DNA of 64,000 nt from Spirosoma foliorum (lineage in GTDB: Bacteria; Bacteroidota; Bacteroidia; Cytophagales; Spirosomataceae). The stretch is taken from contig NZ_CP059732.1 in the NCBI RefSeq assembly GCF_014117325.1, positions 1,922,001 to 1,986,000 on the forward strand. The letters are read 5' to 3'. This document shows positions 19,690 through 29,735 of this stretch, piece after piece (position 1 is the stretch's first letter; every line of letters begins with the position of its first letter). The notes under the pieces were generated by a model that was not told the DNA's origin, did no database searches, and saw nothing but the letters and a program-made list of their open reading frames with translations. The translations under genes and the position numbers were made by a program.

Positions 19690-19797
19690 TTCATATTATT
19701 TAACCTGATTCATTGACGTTTGCAACGCTTTTTGAAGCTTAAAACTTATTGGTGTCCGGTACGTTTTTTTTAAGTAATGATAGGTTGGTTGCGTAAA

Positions 19798-19822
19798 TGT
19801 CCGACAGGTAATCTGTCGGACA
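19798..19822. terminator. Perfect 10-bp stem-loop after glycosidase gene
   Basis: Arms TGTCCGACAG (19798-19807) and CTGTCGGACA (19813-19822) with the loop GTAAT; only a short T stretch follows. It lies about 110 bp after the stop and before the next gene, suiting a terminator or processing hairpin. The remaining intergenic DNA 19690-19959 shows no gene. Confidence 0.55.
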
Positions 19823-19959
19823 ATTTCTCCTGATTCCCATCAGACTGATCGAAAAAGGCATCAGGCAAAACATGCTATGTTAAAGAAACAACCTAAAAAT
19901 CAGTAGGATATAGCAAGCAATTATGGAGCTTGTTGATCCTTATCACATGTCATACTAAA

Positions 19960-21021
19960 ATGAAAAACCGCTTACCCATTTTGTGTTTATTCGTCTGTTT
20001 TTTAGGGTTACAAAATGCCTTTTCTCAAAATGAGCGCTACGTTGATGGAAGACCAGCGGCTCGTCATCGAGTTGATTGTAATGATCAGGGTATAGTGCTG
20101 CATTATGGCGATGGAAAGGACAGCTGCGATGTGTATGGAGCCAGAGAAGCTGTACTGAATAAAGTTGGTGACACGTATTATTTGTTTTATGACGGAGCCG
20201 GAAAAGACGGCTGGAAAGCCTGCCTGGCCACCAGCGCAGACCTGACAACATGGACGAAAAAAGGCGCTGTACTCGAACTTGGCGATTCGACAAAAAACGA
20301 TGCCAAAAGCGCGTCATCGCCCTGGGTCATAAACAATAAAAATACCTGGCATATGTTTTATCTGGGTACTCCAAATGCAACCCCTGCCCCTGATCGGATT
20401 CCCTCTTTTCCATACCTTACTATGAAAGCCACATCCTCGTCGATTGAAGGTCCCTGGATAAAACAGTATGACCTGCAACCATTTACAACAAAGCCTAATA
20501 CGTTCTACGCCTTAACGGCTAGTCCGGGATTTATTGTCAGGTATAAACAAGAGTTTTTACAGTTTTTCAGTGGCTCGGCTAATAAAAACAAGGTTGTGCA
20601 ACGAACGATTGGTCTGGCAAGAACTAGGGATCTCAATAGTACCTGGAACATTATTGAGACGCCTGTTTTCCCGCAGGAGGAACAGATTGAAAACTCAAGT
20701 CTCTATTATGACAAGAGTCAAAAAATGTGGTATCTGTTCACCAATCACATTGGTATTACCAAAGAAGGGGTTGAGTTCACAGACGCGATTTGGGTATACT
20801 GGACAAAAGATATACTCCACTGGCAAAAAGATAATAAGGCCATTATTCTGGACAAACAAAACTGCAACTGGTCCAAAGGAGCTATCGGCATGCCCACGGT
20901 CGTTCAGGTCGGGAATCGGCTTGCCCTACTGTACGACGCAGCACCCGGCGAAAGTATAAGCCATATGAGACGGAATATTGGACTAGCCTGGATTTCATTG
21001 CCTATACAGATTCACAATTAA
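19960..21021 (+). CDS. Secreted five-bladed beta-propeller glycosidase-like protein (GH43/GH32 clan-like)
   Basis: A 353-residue protein with a signal peptide (LPILCLFVCFLGLQNAFS). The body contains repeated propeller phrases such as GDTYYLFYDGAGKDGWKACLATSADLTTW-like text (split across residues ~75-105), KNTWHMFYLGT and KMWYLFTNHIG, as in the five-bladed families GH43, GH32 and relatives. A start at ATG 19960 gives a clean signal peptide; the TTG at 19930 is less likely. The acidic catalytic triad is not unambiguous by eye, so it might be an inverting glycosidase or a related lyase/phosphorylase. It is followed 3 bp later by the isomerase gene, so they are likely translated from the same message. 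Confidence 0.68.
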   Translation: MKNRLPILCLFVCFLGLQNAFSQNERYVDGRPAARHRVDCNDQGIVLHYGDGKDSCDVYGAREAVLNKVGDTYYLFYDGAGKDGWKACLATSADLTTWTKKGAVLELGDSTKNDAKSASSPWVINNKNTWHMFYLGTPNATPAPDRIPSFPYLTMKATSSSIEGPWIKQYDLQPFTTKPNTFYALTASPGFIVRYKQEFLQFFSGSANKNKVVQRTIGLARTRDLNSTWNIIETPVFPQEEQIENSSLYYDKSQKMWYLFTNHIGITKEGVEFTDAIWVYWTKDILHWQKDNKAIILDKQNCNWSKGAIGMPTVVQVGNRLALLYDAAPGESISHMRRNIGLAWISLPIQIHN

Positions 21022-21024
21022 CGT

Positions 21025-21852
21025 ATGGATATTAAAATACTGAGTCCGCAGTGGGGTCATGAACACCTGCCAGTGGATGACTTTATCGATAAAATCGTTG
21101 AGGCTGGTTATGATGGCGTTGATACCTGGTTGCCAGCGGATCGGAAAACCAAAAGAACGTTTTTGAATAGCCTCGAAAAAAAAGGGCTTGTCTTTGTCGC
21201 TCATCAACATGAAGCAACGGGCAATACGTTTACCGAATTTCAGGCCAGTTTCAAAACAAACTTAAACGCCTGTGCCGAAGCATATCCGGTCCTCATCAAT
21301 TCCCATACGGGTAGAGATTACTTTACGCCGGAACAAAATCTCATCCTTATCGATATTGCTGCGGAGATTTCGGATATAACGAATATTCCAATTGTACACG
21401 AGACCCATCGTGGCCGAATGGGCTATTCACCTCAGTCCACAGACTATTTATTTTCGAAGCGACCCGAGATGGAAATAACGGCTGATTTTTCGCACTGGGT
21501 ATGTGTCACTGAAAGTATGTTAACTCATTTTAAACCTATTGTTAATGAGGCAATTTCCAGAACACGCCATGTTCATGCCCGCGTAGGTTTCGAGCAAGGG
21601 CCGCAGGTAACTGATCCCAGAGACCCGGTATGGGCGTATGCACTCAACCAGTTTTTAGCCTGGTGGGATGCAATCGTGGAAGTAAACACCCATAAACAAA
21701 GGGATGTATTGACATTCACGACGGAATTCGGTCCTTTCCCCTATATGCCACAGGTTCCTTTCACCAGTAAGCCAGTTGCCAGTCAATTTGACATCAACTG
21801 CTTCATGAAGAAATTGATCAGTAATAGATATATTACTGCAAGGACTACCTAG
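21025..21852 (+). CDS. Sugar phosphate isomerase/epimerase-like TIM barrel
   Basis: A 275-residue protein with no signal peptide, so cytosolic. Probable metal ligands of the xylose-isomerase-like barrel are Glu in IVHETHRG, Asp in ITADFSHW, His in RHVHARVG and Glu in FTTEFGPF. It follows the propeller gene by 3 bp, implying translational coupling. A role in converting a sugar or polyol released by the PUL enzymes is likely; which isomerisation or epimerisation is unknown. The stop codon TAG (21850-21852) is the first part of a long inverted repeat. Confidence 0.78.
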   Translation: MDIKILSPQWGHEHLPVDDFIDKIVEAGYDGVDTWLPADRKTKRTFLNSLEKKGLVFVAHQHEATGNTFTEFQASFKTNLNACAEAYPVLINSHTGRDYFTPEQNLILIDIAAEISDITNIPIVHETHRGRMGYSPQSTDYLFSKRPEMEITADFSHWVCVTESMLTHFKPIVNEAISRTRHVHARVGFEQGPQVTDPRDPVWAYALNQFLAWWDAIVEVNTHKQRDVLTFTTEFGPFPYMPQVPFTSKPVASQFDINCFMKKLISNRYITARTT

Positions 21853-21968
21853 TACTTTACCAAACTAGATTCTATTGATTCTACCTTATAGATTAACTAT
21901 TGATTATCAGCATAATACTGTCAATAGAATCCAACAGAATCAACAGGGTCTAGTTTGGTAAAGCACTA
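21850..21968. repeat. Long imperfect inverted repeat overlapping the isomerase stop
   Basis: Arms 21850-21882 and 21936-21968 are 33 nt each with four mismatches, two of them wobble-compatible in RNA. It begins at the stop codon of the isomerase gene, and a GH43 gene runs towards it from the other side, so it may end both transcripts. The rest of 21969-22193 shows nothing recognisable. Confidence 0.65.
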
Positions 21969-22193
21969 GTTTAGTAGCGTTTTAGATGAGAGCCAGGTTT
22001 TTATAGTTCGAAATTATTCTGGTAATATCTCGGGCAGAGAAGTGCTATTTCAGTAAATGGTATGCTCCGACCTCACTAGTTAGTAGAAAATATTCGTCTC
22101 CTTATCAGCGCCATGAACTCTCAACAATGAATGGAATGATGAAGTGGGTAATTCAATAGACGATCTTCACATCATCAACGGTCCAATGCCCTC

Positions 22194-23636
22194 TTAGGGA
22201 GCCCTAAAAGTCCACTTCGAATTATCGCTGTTAAAATCAAATTCTGCCAGGGATGGTGTGCTATCTCCAGAAGATACCAGCGCTAGCTTCCTCCCCGAAT
22301 TTGGTACGAGCTTAGGCATGATTCGGTAAGTGCCATCCGTCAGTTGATCGATTCGCCATAACTGTTCAGGTGAACCGGTAAAGGCCGGTACGGTAATTAC
22401 TTCGGCACTGGCAGTGGCCGCTAAAGCCCGGTCGGTTCCGGCCAGTACAATTTTATAATAGGGCCCACCTAAATACCCGGTGGTATCTGGCGCATCGGTA
22501 ATTGTCCATTGTTGATGAGGCCGGGACATGTAATCGCCGATTCGCAGGTTAATAGTTCCTGTCGGCCAGTTTTTCATCACATCGGCTAACTGCTGAGCCG
22601 GAACGGGCTTTATGGGGTCATTGTTGGGCTGGCCAAATCCGCGTGGTCCAACGGCCATTCGTGTAAAATCAACGGCCAATTCTAAGCTGTATCCTCTTCG
22701 TACGGATTCAATTTCATACGTGCCTTCTTTAAACTTTTCTCCGGCAACCGGCCAGCCATCTTTCCAGACTACGGGAAGGATGCCTAATACGCTTCGACCA
22801 CCCTGCTCCAGATCAGCTTCATAATGGATGGACATTTTTTCCACCCCTTTCTCCAGCATGATGTGGCCAAAATGACCAGGGCCTATTAATCCACCACGGG
22901 TAGCCACCACCAGCTTACCACCACCCTGCAACATGCTTCTACCTACATTGTCGAGGTAAGGGCCGGTTATTTTCTTTGAACGACCCACCACCACATTGTA
23001 GGTCGAGTTAGCACCATCGCAGCAACTGCCATGCGTAGCCAGCAGGTAATACCAACCATCGCGATACACTAATGTGCTGGCTTCACAAACGATGGCTACA
23101 TCGACGGGTTTATTGCCTGGCTTAAGTCCTCCGGTTTTGGGATCTAATTCGATCAGGCGAGTAAAGCCAAAATAGGTGCCGTAGGTGAGCCAAAGGCGTC
23201 CAGTAGTCGGATCGAGCATCACACCGGGGTCAATGGCGTCGTTCTCTTCATAGCCATCTGACGTAGCCACGACAATCGGTTCCGAATACTTAAAATTAGG
23301 TAACTTGGGGTCTAATGTCTTGTTCCACATGGTCAGAATAGCGCCTTTGTGGTTAGGTGAACCACCGGTTGCGCCATAAATCACCAGGTAACGATCCCCA
23401 AGTTTGATGACATCCGGAGCCGCTCCACCACCCGGTCGCACTCCGCCACCATACCAGGTCCAGCCATCGTTGGAAATTAATCCCCCTCCGCCCGTGCCGA
23501 ATGTGTAATACTTGCCGTCGCATTCGGTGACGGTTGAGGGATCATGGATAAAGGGTCTTCCGACCTGAGCGAGTACCGTCTGAGTTATTAATAAGGCGAA
23601 TAAGGTTGTCAGGATAGATACATTCATTCTTTTCAT
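22194..23636 (-). CDS. Secreted GH43-family arabinosidase-like enzyme with C-terminal trefoil-like module
   Basis: A 480-residue protein with a signal peptide (LTTLFALLITQTVLAQ). The GH43 propeller starts with FIHDPSTVTECDGKYY (catalytic-base Asp in HDP), has the internal acidic segment NDAIDPGVMLD and the later EASTLVYRDGWYYLLATHG, which carries the expected catalytic Glu. This matches arabinan endo-1,5-alpha-L-arabinosidase-like subfamilies. The C-terminal ~150 residues, containing HQQWTITD and EQLWRIDQ, resemble a ricin-type beta trefoil. It ends near the inverted repeat at 21.9 kb and is preceded by an interrupted accessory gene in the same orientation. Together with the rhamnosidase it suggests a rhamnose- and arabinose-bearing pectic substrate. 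Confidence 0.82.
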   Translation of the reverse strand: MKRMNVSILTTLFALLITQTVLAQVGRPFIHDPSTVTECDGKYYTFGTGGGGLISNDGWTWYGGGVRPGGGAAPDVIKLGDRYLVIYGATGGSPNHKGAILTMWNKTLDPKLPNFKYSEPIVVATSDGYEENDAIDPGVMLDPTTGRLWLTYGTYFGFTRLIELDPKTGGLKPGNKPVDVAIVCEASTLVYRDGWYYLLATHGSCCDGANSTYNVVVGRSKKITGPYLDNVGRSMLQGGGKLVVATRGGLIGPGHFGHIMLEKGVEKMSIHYEADLEQGGRSVLGILPVVWKDGWPVAGEKFKEGTYEIESVRRGYSLELAVDFTRMAVGPRGFGQPNNDPIKPVPAQQLADVMKNWPTGTINLRIGDYMSRPHQQWTITDAPDTTGYLGGPYYKIVLAGTDRALAATASAEVITVPAFTGSPEQLWRIDQLTDGTYRIMPKLVPNSGRKLALVSSGDSTPSLAEFDFNSDNSKWTFRAP

Positions 23637-23669
23637 GTAAGAGCTTGTTTGGCGTAAACAGACGGCTAC

Positions 23670-24431
23670 TTAATCTTGGTAACGAATACTGAGATTTGTT
23701 ACGGGCAATCCTTTTTCATCTAAAAAACGCATACAGAAATTAGCCATGCCCGGTCCGTTTATGACGGCCCCACGGATGATGTTCTTTCCCTTTTTCAGCG
23801 TTAAACGGGCCGAGGTGCCATTATCGGCAATCATATCGCGGTCACCCTACAGCAACAAGGCTTCCTGCCCATTCAACCACCACATGCTACCGGAATTACA
23901 GCCAGCCGCCAGCCTGACATTTTGGATTTCTTCCGGGCAATCGATAACCGTGACCAGCCAGACAAGGATTCCGAATTTTGGCTGGTTAAGAGCGTAGGTA
24001 AAATGGTATAAATTAAAATTGAATGCCTTGCTGTCTAGTGCATACCACTTCAGTGTCTGATTGCCTACGTTTACCGTTTCCCCATTGCGTGGGACGACCG
24101 TGTAATCGGCAGAAAAATTATCGGTTGAAAAGGCTGTTCGGAGGTAGTTGTCTGTAAAAATATTATTCCGGACAATATCTTTCTTTACCGGTTCCAGTAC
24201 CAGCCAGCGTTGAATAAACCCTTGTGCATCTGGTGCTTTTTGGGCCGCAGAGGCTGTCGTGAAGTGTTTGGAAAGAGTATGGGTTGTATCGCCTTTGATA
24301 GGGATAGGAGGCAGGGGTATTCGTTGCCCCGGACCTGGGCCCTGTGCAAAAGCAGTAAAGCCACTTAGTTGTAATCCTAATAAAACGATAAACGATATAA
24401 ACGGCAATACGTAATTGTATTTTCTGTTCAT
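23670..24431 (-). pseudogene. Secreted PUL accessory protein interrupted by an in-frame TAG
   Basis: From ATG 24431 a signal peptide and then ~195 codons lead to TAG at 23847-23849. Past this stop the same frame stays open for 58 codons (GDRDMIADNGT..., through KKGKNIIRGAVINGPGM) to TAA at 23670-23672, and the text flows naturally from WWLNGQEALLL before the stop. So it reads as one ~252-residue gene cut by a single nonsense codon. The function is not known; the WWLNG and late segment resemble domains attached to secreted carbohydrate-active enzymes in Bacteroidota. It lies 33 bp upstream of the GH43 in the same orientation, and the decayed IS1182-like element begins about 100 bp from its start. 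Confidence 0.7.
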
Positions 24432-24535
24432 AGCCTATTCCATTTGTAATAAGTATTGTTTCTACTTAAAGCAGAACTTGTTACCTTCTACTGGACATTT
24501 CATGTTTCTCAAATAAGCTTTCCCTACTCGGTAAG

Positions 24536-25950
24536 GTGGTACCAACCACTAATTTTTACCACAGATTGACGCAAGATCTTAATCTGTCATTCCTCTATGA
24601 ACTGGTGGCTCCCTATTACGGCAAGTGCGGCCATGAATCGATTGATCCCGTGCTGTTTTTCAAGCTGATGCTGGTCGAGCATCTGGAAAATCTTTCCTCG
24701 GATCGGGCCCTTGGTCGCCATTGCCAGCTGCGGTTGGACATCTTGTTTTTTCTAGATCACGCCCTGGATCAGCCCATGCCTTGGCACAGCACCCTCTCAC
24801 GAACTCGCCACCGCTTACCCGACAGAGTATTTGATGAATGCTTTCAATATAGTCTTAAACAGTGTGCTCAGACAGGCTTAGTTGATGGGCAAATCCAGGC
24901 CATTGATTCGGCTTATATGGAAGCCAATGCCTCCCTGGATACACTGGAGGCCAAAAAGATAGCAAACTGGACTCTGGAAGTTAACCACGAAGTTCCTCAG
25001 CCAGCCCCACAGAAAGTATCGTTTGTGAAGGCTGATCAATATGTTAATCCCAAGCGGGTGGCCCGTAATAATCGAACCCATCAAAGCCTAACCGATCCGC
25101 AGGCTCGGCTAGCCACCAAACCCGGCAAGCCCTTTCGCTTATTTTATTCGGCTAGTATGGTAGTTGATACCGCTCAACATGTAATTACCCATATTCAGGC
25201 TGATGCGGCTGATGAAAAAGACTCACGCTATTTACTGACCTTAGTAGACCAGGCCACGGCTCACTTACGAACCTTAGGTTTACCACTTCAGTGCCGATGC
25301 GGTTTGGCTCAGGTAATAACTACGCTGGGTTGGAAAGCCGGAATATTGAGGGCTTTGTAGCCCTTTTTGGGCAATACACCCCCATTCGGGAACCCTTCAC
25401 GTACGACCCCAAAGAGGATGTGTACCGGTGTTCGTATGGAGCGGTTAAAGAACTATGGGCTTCGGATGATGGGCGGTTATGGCAATTACTATTATTTCTC
25501 CAAATTCAGTGAGTGCAAAGACTGTCCCATCAAAGTGAAATGCTGTGGGAAGAAACAGCGCAAACGGTTGGTGTTTACAATGTATCGCAACCACTACGAA
25601 CGCATGTAGAAGCGGTTGAGTAGTGCCCGAGGTAGACGCCTGAAAAAGTTACGCAGGTCGACGGTTGAACCTGTAACGGTTCGCCGTCGTGGTTGGTAGT
25701 TTATTGAACTACTTTGGCAGGCGTCGTTCCAATGCCCGTGGTCAATCGGCGGCCCACAAACGGATGTTAATGGCAGCTATGGCTTACAACCCAAAGAAAT
25801 GGTTAGTGAAAAAAGATTGGCCCCAAGCTGCTACCCAGGTACTGGCTCTCCATCCAGAGAATCTTTTTGTCTCTTTCAAGTTGGGGCTATGGAAGCGATT
25901 TGAGTTGTGCAACAACCACGCTTGTATTCTTGAACGATATAAGCCGCTTT
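24536..25950 (+). pseudogene. Decayed IS1182-family transposase
   Basis: The first part (24536-~25290) encodes a recognisable IS1182-type transposase N-terminus (ESIDPVLFFKLMLVEHLE, PWHSTLSRTRHRLPD, IQAIDSAYMEANAS). The remainder continues only by changing frames: around 25290-25310 (FGSGNNYAGLES), around 25450 (KNYGLRMMGGYGNYYYF, with KDCPIKVKCCG) and around 25680 (SLLNYFGRRRSNARGQ). A TAG at 25607-25609 interrupts YERM-KRLSSARGRRLKK where Gln is usual in the family. The start at 24536 is only the first GTG; homologous text extends somewhat upstream. Terminal inverted repeats were not found. The element is therefore inactive. Confidence 0.8.
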
Positions 25951-26480
25951 ACCACATTAGGATTGTGGCGGGATAGTACCCCAAAGCAGACCTTCTTTGG
26001 CGCTTCTTAACTTGAGCGATAGAAATCGCTGGCGGCTCAGCCTTCACTTCGACTGCTGTGGTTTGGCTGATGCCTTTAATGGAAGTCACCCGCTCAAAAA
26101 GATGCTTGAGTTCAGGGTCGCCTTCAACAACGCCCGCGATTGATTTATCAGTCGCTTTTAAATCTGCTTTGAGAGCTTTAAGTGAATGAATACAAGCCTG
26201 CTGATTGGCTTTTCGATCTTCTTTATTGACAAATCTTTCCGTATTGGTGAGCGGAGTTTTTAACAACTTGATGGCCTTTGTCAACCGAGCCCGCTGGGTA
26301 GTGAGCCGATCTAACTGACTGATAACCTGCCGTGGTAGCACCTATAACCTCGCATCTTCGCGGTTTTTGTAAGTAAATAAAGCGATTCGCTTCGAATCGA
26401 GTTTATCCGTTTTACCCCAGCATAAACCTAAGCTATCTTTTATATGAGCGGCTCGTTCGACCGCTCAGGCGGCCCTGCAA
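25949..26480 (-). pseudogene. IS110-family transposase fragment (C-terminal part), nonsense-interrupted
   Basis: On the minus strand the frame from about 26480 reads DSLGLCWGKTDKLDSKRIALFTYKNREDARL, hits TAG at 26342-26344, and continues LPRQVISQLDRLTTQRARL to the IS116/IS110 C-terminal signature TSIKGISQTTAVEV and ends near 25949. The neighbouring IS110 copy has Trp at the aligned place (EARLWTPKREV), so TGG to TAG is the likely change. The N-terminal catalytic DEDD part is missing. It overlaps the end of the IS1182 remnant, so one element probably inserted into or deleted the other. Confidence 0.78.
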
Positions 26481-26513
26481 CATTTCTATTTGAGTCGGAC
26501 CGATTTCTATGAT

Positions 26514-27556
26514 TCAGGCAACAGTTGGGGTATAAAAATCTTTATATTTTTCCTTCCGCTGTACACAGGCAAAAACACGATGAATCAGCTTGTTGCAGAT
26601 GTTGTTGATGACTAACATCTCATTCTTGCCTTCAGCGGTTTTTCGTACATAATACGCTTTTAGCTCCTCAGTGTGCTGGATGGCCGACATGGCCCCGTTA
26701 TGTAAGAGTGCTTTTAAGGGTTTATTGGCTTTATTGCTGGTTTTCGCTTTGCCTTTGTATTGGCTAGAGGAGTACACAAAAGGCACAACACCAGCGTGAC
26801 AAGCTAGCTTTTTTGGATCTGTAATGTCTTTAAACTCATTCGTAATAATAAGCAGCTCGGTAGCGATAGCTGGGCCAACACCTTTGACTGACTCTACATA
26901 CGCGTAAAGTTCTTTTAAATAAGGGTCATTCTGAATAGTGCTTTCAATGTCTAGTTTAATTTGCTTAATGTCTTTATCAAGAGCATCCAGTGTCTTCTGA
27001 CAGGATTTTTTAGCTTCGTGATGCGCTTTCTTAGCGATGAACCCGTCTGAATCGGTCAAAGGAGATTGGAGCCGCATCGGCGGTCCGAATTTTGCGGACT
27101 TTTACCAAGCGGCTGCGGATGGCCGTCAACCGATGGCAGCGGCCAACCGTCCAGTTGTTGAATGACCTCTCGCTTAGGTGTCCATAGACGAGCTTCCTCG
27201 CGATTTTTGTAGGCATACAAAGCGATTCGTTGGGCATCGACCTTGTCATTTTTGCCGCGAATCATCCCCAAACTTTCTTTAATATGGATGGGGTGTTCTA
27301 CCCAGACACCCGCTTTGCTTGCTTGTAAAAAGCTAATAATGTGGTTGTTATATATTTCAGTATGCTCCATGCAATACAGGCAATTGACAAAGCTAGCCTC
27401 TGGGCATTGCTGCTTTAAGTGTTTAATAAAGCTTTCAATGCCGTTCTGATCATTCGATGACTGGAAATGAAACAGCAACTTATTAGCCACTACAAGGGCC
27501 TAGTCCAGGGTGGCTTTGGAGATGTCAATGCCAATAAAAAACGTAAAATTTTCCAT
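26514..27556 (-). pseudogene. Second IS110-family transposase, disrupted
   Basis: The reconstructed gene starts at ATG 27556 (MENFTFFIGIDISKATLD, carrying the first catalytic Asp of the RuvC-like DEDD domain). TAG at 27500-27502 follows where Trp is likely, then the frame continues ALVVANKLLFHFQ and KNDKVDAQRIALYAYKNREEARLW. Frameshifts at about 27130-27150 and about 27070 move the reading to PLTDSDGFIAKKAHHEAKK and on to the Tnp20-type core SVKGVGPAIATELLI ending at 26514. One nonsense and at least two frameshifts make it non-functional. IS110 recombinases act with an element-encoded bridge RNA; see the adjacent non-coding stretch. Confidence 0.82.
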
Positions 27557-27879
27557 ACTTTTGAATGAGTTAATACTAATACTCAGGCCAGTAAACTGTC
27601 ACACACTCGATACCTTGCTCATGGGTCTTTAGCCCGAATTTCTATGGCTCCGGCCACCCGGTTGAGTCCTGTGTTTCAGTAATCCAGTGGGGTCCTGAAT
27701 CGATCGGCACCGGCCGCCCGGCATGAGTCGCCAACTCAGCCGAAGACGGTAGGGCTTCTCCACTGGCACTGGTGTACTCTCATTTTGAGAGCATTCCAAA
27801 GTAGGGCATTCTTGAAATATTTACAGGGGACAAATCTAAAGGCCGAAGCGGCCAGCCTTCCAACTGCCGAATGTGCAGC
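27557..27879. ncRNA. Non-coding IS110 flank, candidate bridge-RNA locus
   Basis: No gene is seen in these 323 bp. They lie immediately 5' of the IS110 recombinase gene, where elements of the IS110 group encode their bridge RNA. Two GC-rich near-copies, 27646-27669 and 27706-27729 (GGCTCCGGCCACCCGG... and GGCACCGGCCGCCCGG...), stand exactly 60 bp apart and could form stem-loop parts of such an RNA. This is an inference by position and repeat only; the element itself is decayed and the boundary to the IS3-type remnant is uncertain. Confidence 0.25.
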
Positions 27880-28323
27880 TTAGGATAATTCATGAGCATG
27901 AATCGAATGGCTTGCTAACGGACCGGGCCACAGCGGCTTTTTTTCGATATCAACGCCTAACTCCTGCTCCGCGACTTTAATTAAGGTCGAATAGTACAAG
28001 GCTTTGAATTTAGCCACTTCTAATTCTTGTTCGAGGGCATAAACTTTGGCTCGCAATTCATGTTGGTCCTCACTCTGTAATGGGGCACGACGGGCAGTCT
28101 TTTTATTTTGAACGGGCGGCAGATTGGGTAGTTCAGCGCCTGTTTCTCGGTTTGTTTCAGCCTCTTTCTCTACCTTATCTACCCAATGCCGAACCGCCTT
28201 ACGGTTGACTTCGAACTGGACAGCGGCTTGGTCCAGATTGAGCTTGCCAAGATGAATTTGCTCCACCGTTTGGCGCATGGTGAGTTCATTCTGCTGCGTG
28301 GGTGATAGATTGAGTTGATCCAT
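27880..28323 (-). pseudogene. IS3-type transposase orfA, probably truncated at 3' end
   Basis: A 147-residue frame starting at ATG 28323 with a helix-turn-helix region (QIHLGKLNLDQAAVQFEVNRKAVRHW) and a leucine-rich coiled coil (AKVYALEQELEVAKFKALYYSTLI), like the orfA DNA-binding subunit of IS3-family elements. After the usual ...GVDIEKK the sequence becomes LWPGPLASHSIHAHELS, unlike orfA tails, and no orfB follows, so the element appears cut off by later insertion or deletion. It lies between two IS110 remnants. Without orfB it cannot transpose by itself. Confidence 0.65.
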
Positions 28324-28365
28324 AAGTTAGCCAGTTTGTGGTCAACTTTTCTATACAACAATTCT

Positions 28366-29735
28366 CTAAGATATTGATATTGAATGTGTTGAAAATAAGC
28401 TCATTAACTCGTTCCGACTTAAATCGTGAGCCGCTAAACGCCGTTGCACTTGCCGTATGCCAGCTTTTTTGTTTTTTTGAGCCGTGTCTTTAGCCTGAGT
28501 TTTCTTGTAAGGCTCCCTTTTGGTAATCATGTTCCAACTAATCATCGCTAGTTTTCGGGCGGTAGCGGTGATAGCTGCGACTCGCCCTTTCTTATAGGCA
28601 ATCCGTTTGAAGAAGGGACTCAGTTCATGATTGGCCTGATTGCCAATCGAGTTAGCCGCCTGCCGTAAGGCCGTAGCGATATAGGATTTGCCGGCGGGTG
28701 TGCGATGACTAAGGATACGCCCACCGCTGATTTTATTATTGGGCACTAACCGCATCCAACTGGCAAAGCTTTTGGCGCTGGCAAACTTATGGATATCCTT
28801 GCCCAAGGTAGTTAATAGACAAAGAACTGTATTGTGACTGATACCCGATATGGCAAACAGATCGGTTTGAAAATAAGTCAGCGCAAGCTGGGAGACGTTG
28901 AATGCAGGCATATTCTTGCTACTCTTCTTCTTGTTTTCTGACGGTATTTTTTCAACTGGTTTCGAAACGGACTCCGCAGGCACATTACGAGGTAGAGCCT
29001 CTACGATGACCCTGTCACACTCCAGGAGGGATTTCTGGTAGAACTTATAAAAGCCCAGGGACGCTTGCAATTCAAACAATTGCTTTTGCCGCCACCAACC
29101 CTGAAGAGATTGGGCAATTTCCTCTTTAGACTTTTTCATGCGAATATCTACCAAGGAGGCTAACTCATGCGGATCGCGGTTCCAGCCAGAATCGCTTCGA
29201 TAATGGCCAGGCCGGATTTGCCCGTGATGTCGCGAATGGCAACGTCCAGACGACTATTCATCAGCCGAAGTGCTTTCTGTATTTTGTGGATATAAGCAGC
29301 TTGCTGCTCAATCAGGTGATGGCGATGATAATAGTAAGTACGAAGTTCCTGGAGCGTATCACTCAGCAAAAAACTACCGGACAGTAACCCCAGGGAGTGG
29401 AATCGTTGAATCCACAGACAATTAATGACATCCGTTTTACGGCCCTGTACATTTTTAGTCTGGCTACCGCTCACTAAGAGTACGTCAAAGCCAGCTTCTT
29501 GTAATGCATTAAAAAGTGGTTGCCAGTAACTGCCCGTGCTTTCCATAGCTACAGAAGTAATCTCATACTGCCGCAAATGGTCAATGAGCTGTTGGTGATC
29601 CTGGGTATACACCCCAAAGGATCGGACGTTTTCCTTGTTCTGATCAATGGCTACCTAATGTTCGCGGGAGCCGATATCGATGCCAGCGACATGCGGATTG
29701 ACGATTGATAAGACTGCGGTTGGCTTTCCCATCAT
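28366..29735 (-). pseudogene. Third IS110-family transposase, nonsense plus frameshift
   Basis: From ATG 29735 (or 29732) the protein starts MMGKPTAVLSIV and reaches AGIDIGSREH, then TAG at 29655-29657 precedes VAIDQNKENV, where Trp is usual. The frame then runs through SVAMESTGSYWQPLFNAL to LAGTAIRMS and stops at 29160, while the correct continuation (DPHELASLVDIRMKKSKEE) is in another frame, so one base is missing near 29170. The C-terminal transposase-20 core (LFAISGISHNTVLCLLTTLG, SWMRLVPNNKISGGRIL) ends at 28366. The element is inactive. Its copy differs from the 26.5-27.6 kb one, so these were two independent insertions. Confidence 0.82.

Noticed and set aside
24430..24540. Terminal inverted repeat of the IS1182-like element
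   Set aside because: No matching partner sequence found at the other side; the element is too decayed to define ends.
27640..27730. Two similar GC-rich segments 60 bp apart as a CRISPR-like array
   Set aside because: Only two imperfect copies, no further repeats and no cas genes.
28179..28361. 60-residue frame overlapping the orfA region
   Set aside because: Shadow of orfA in another frame.
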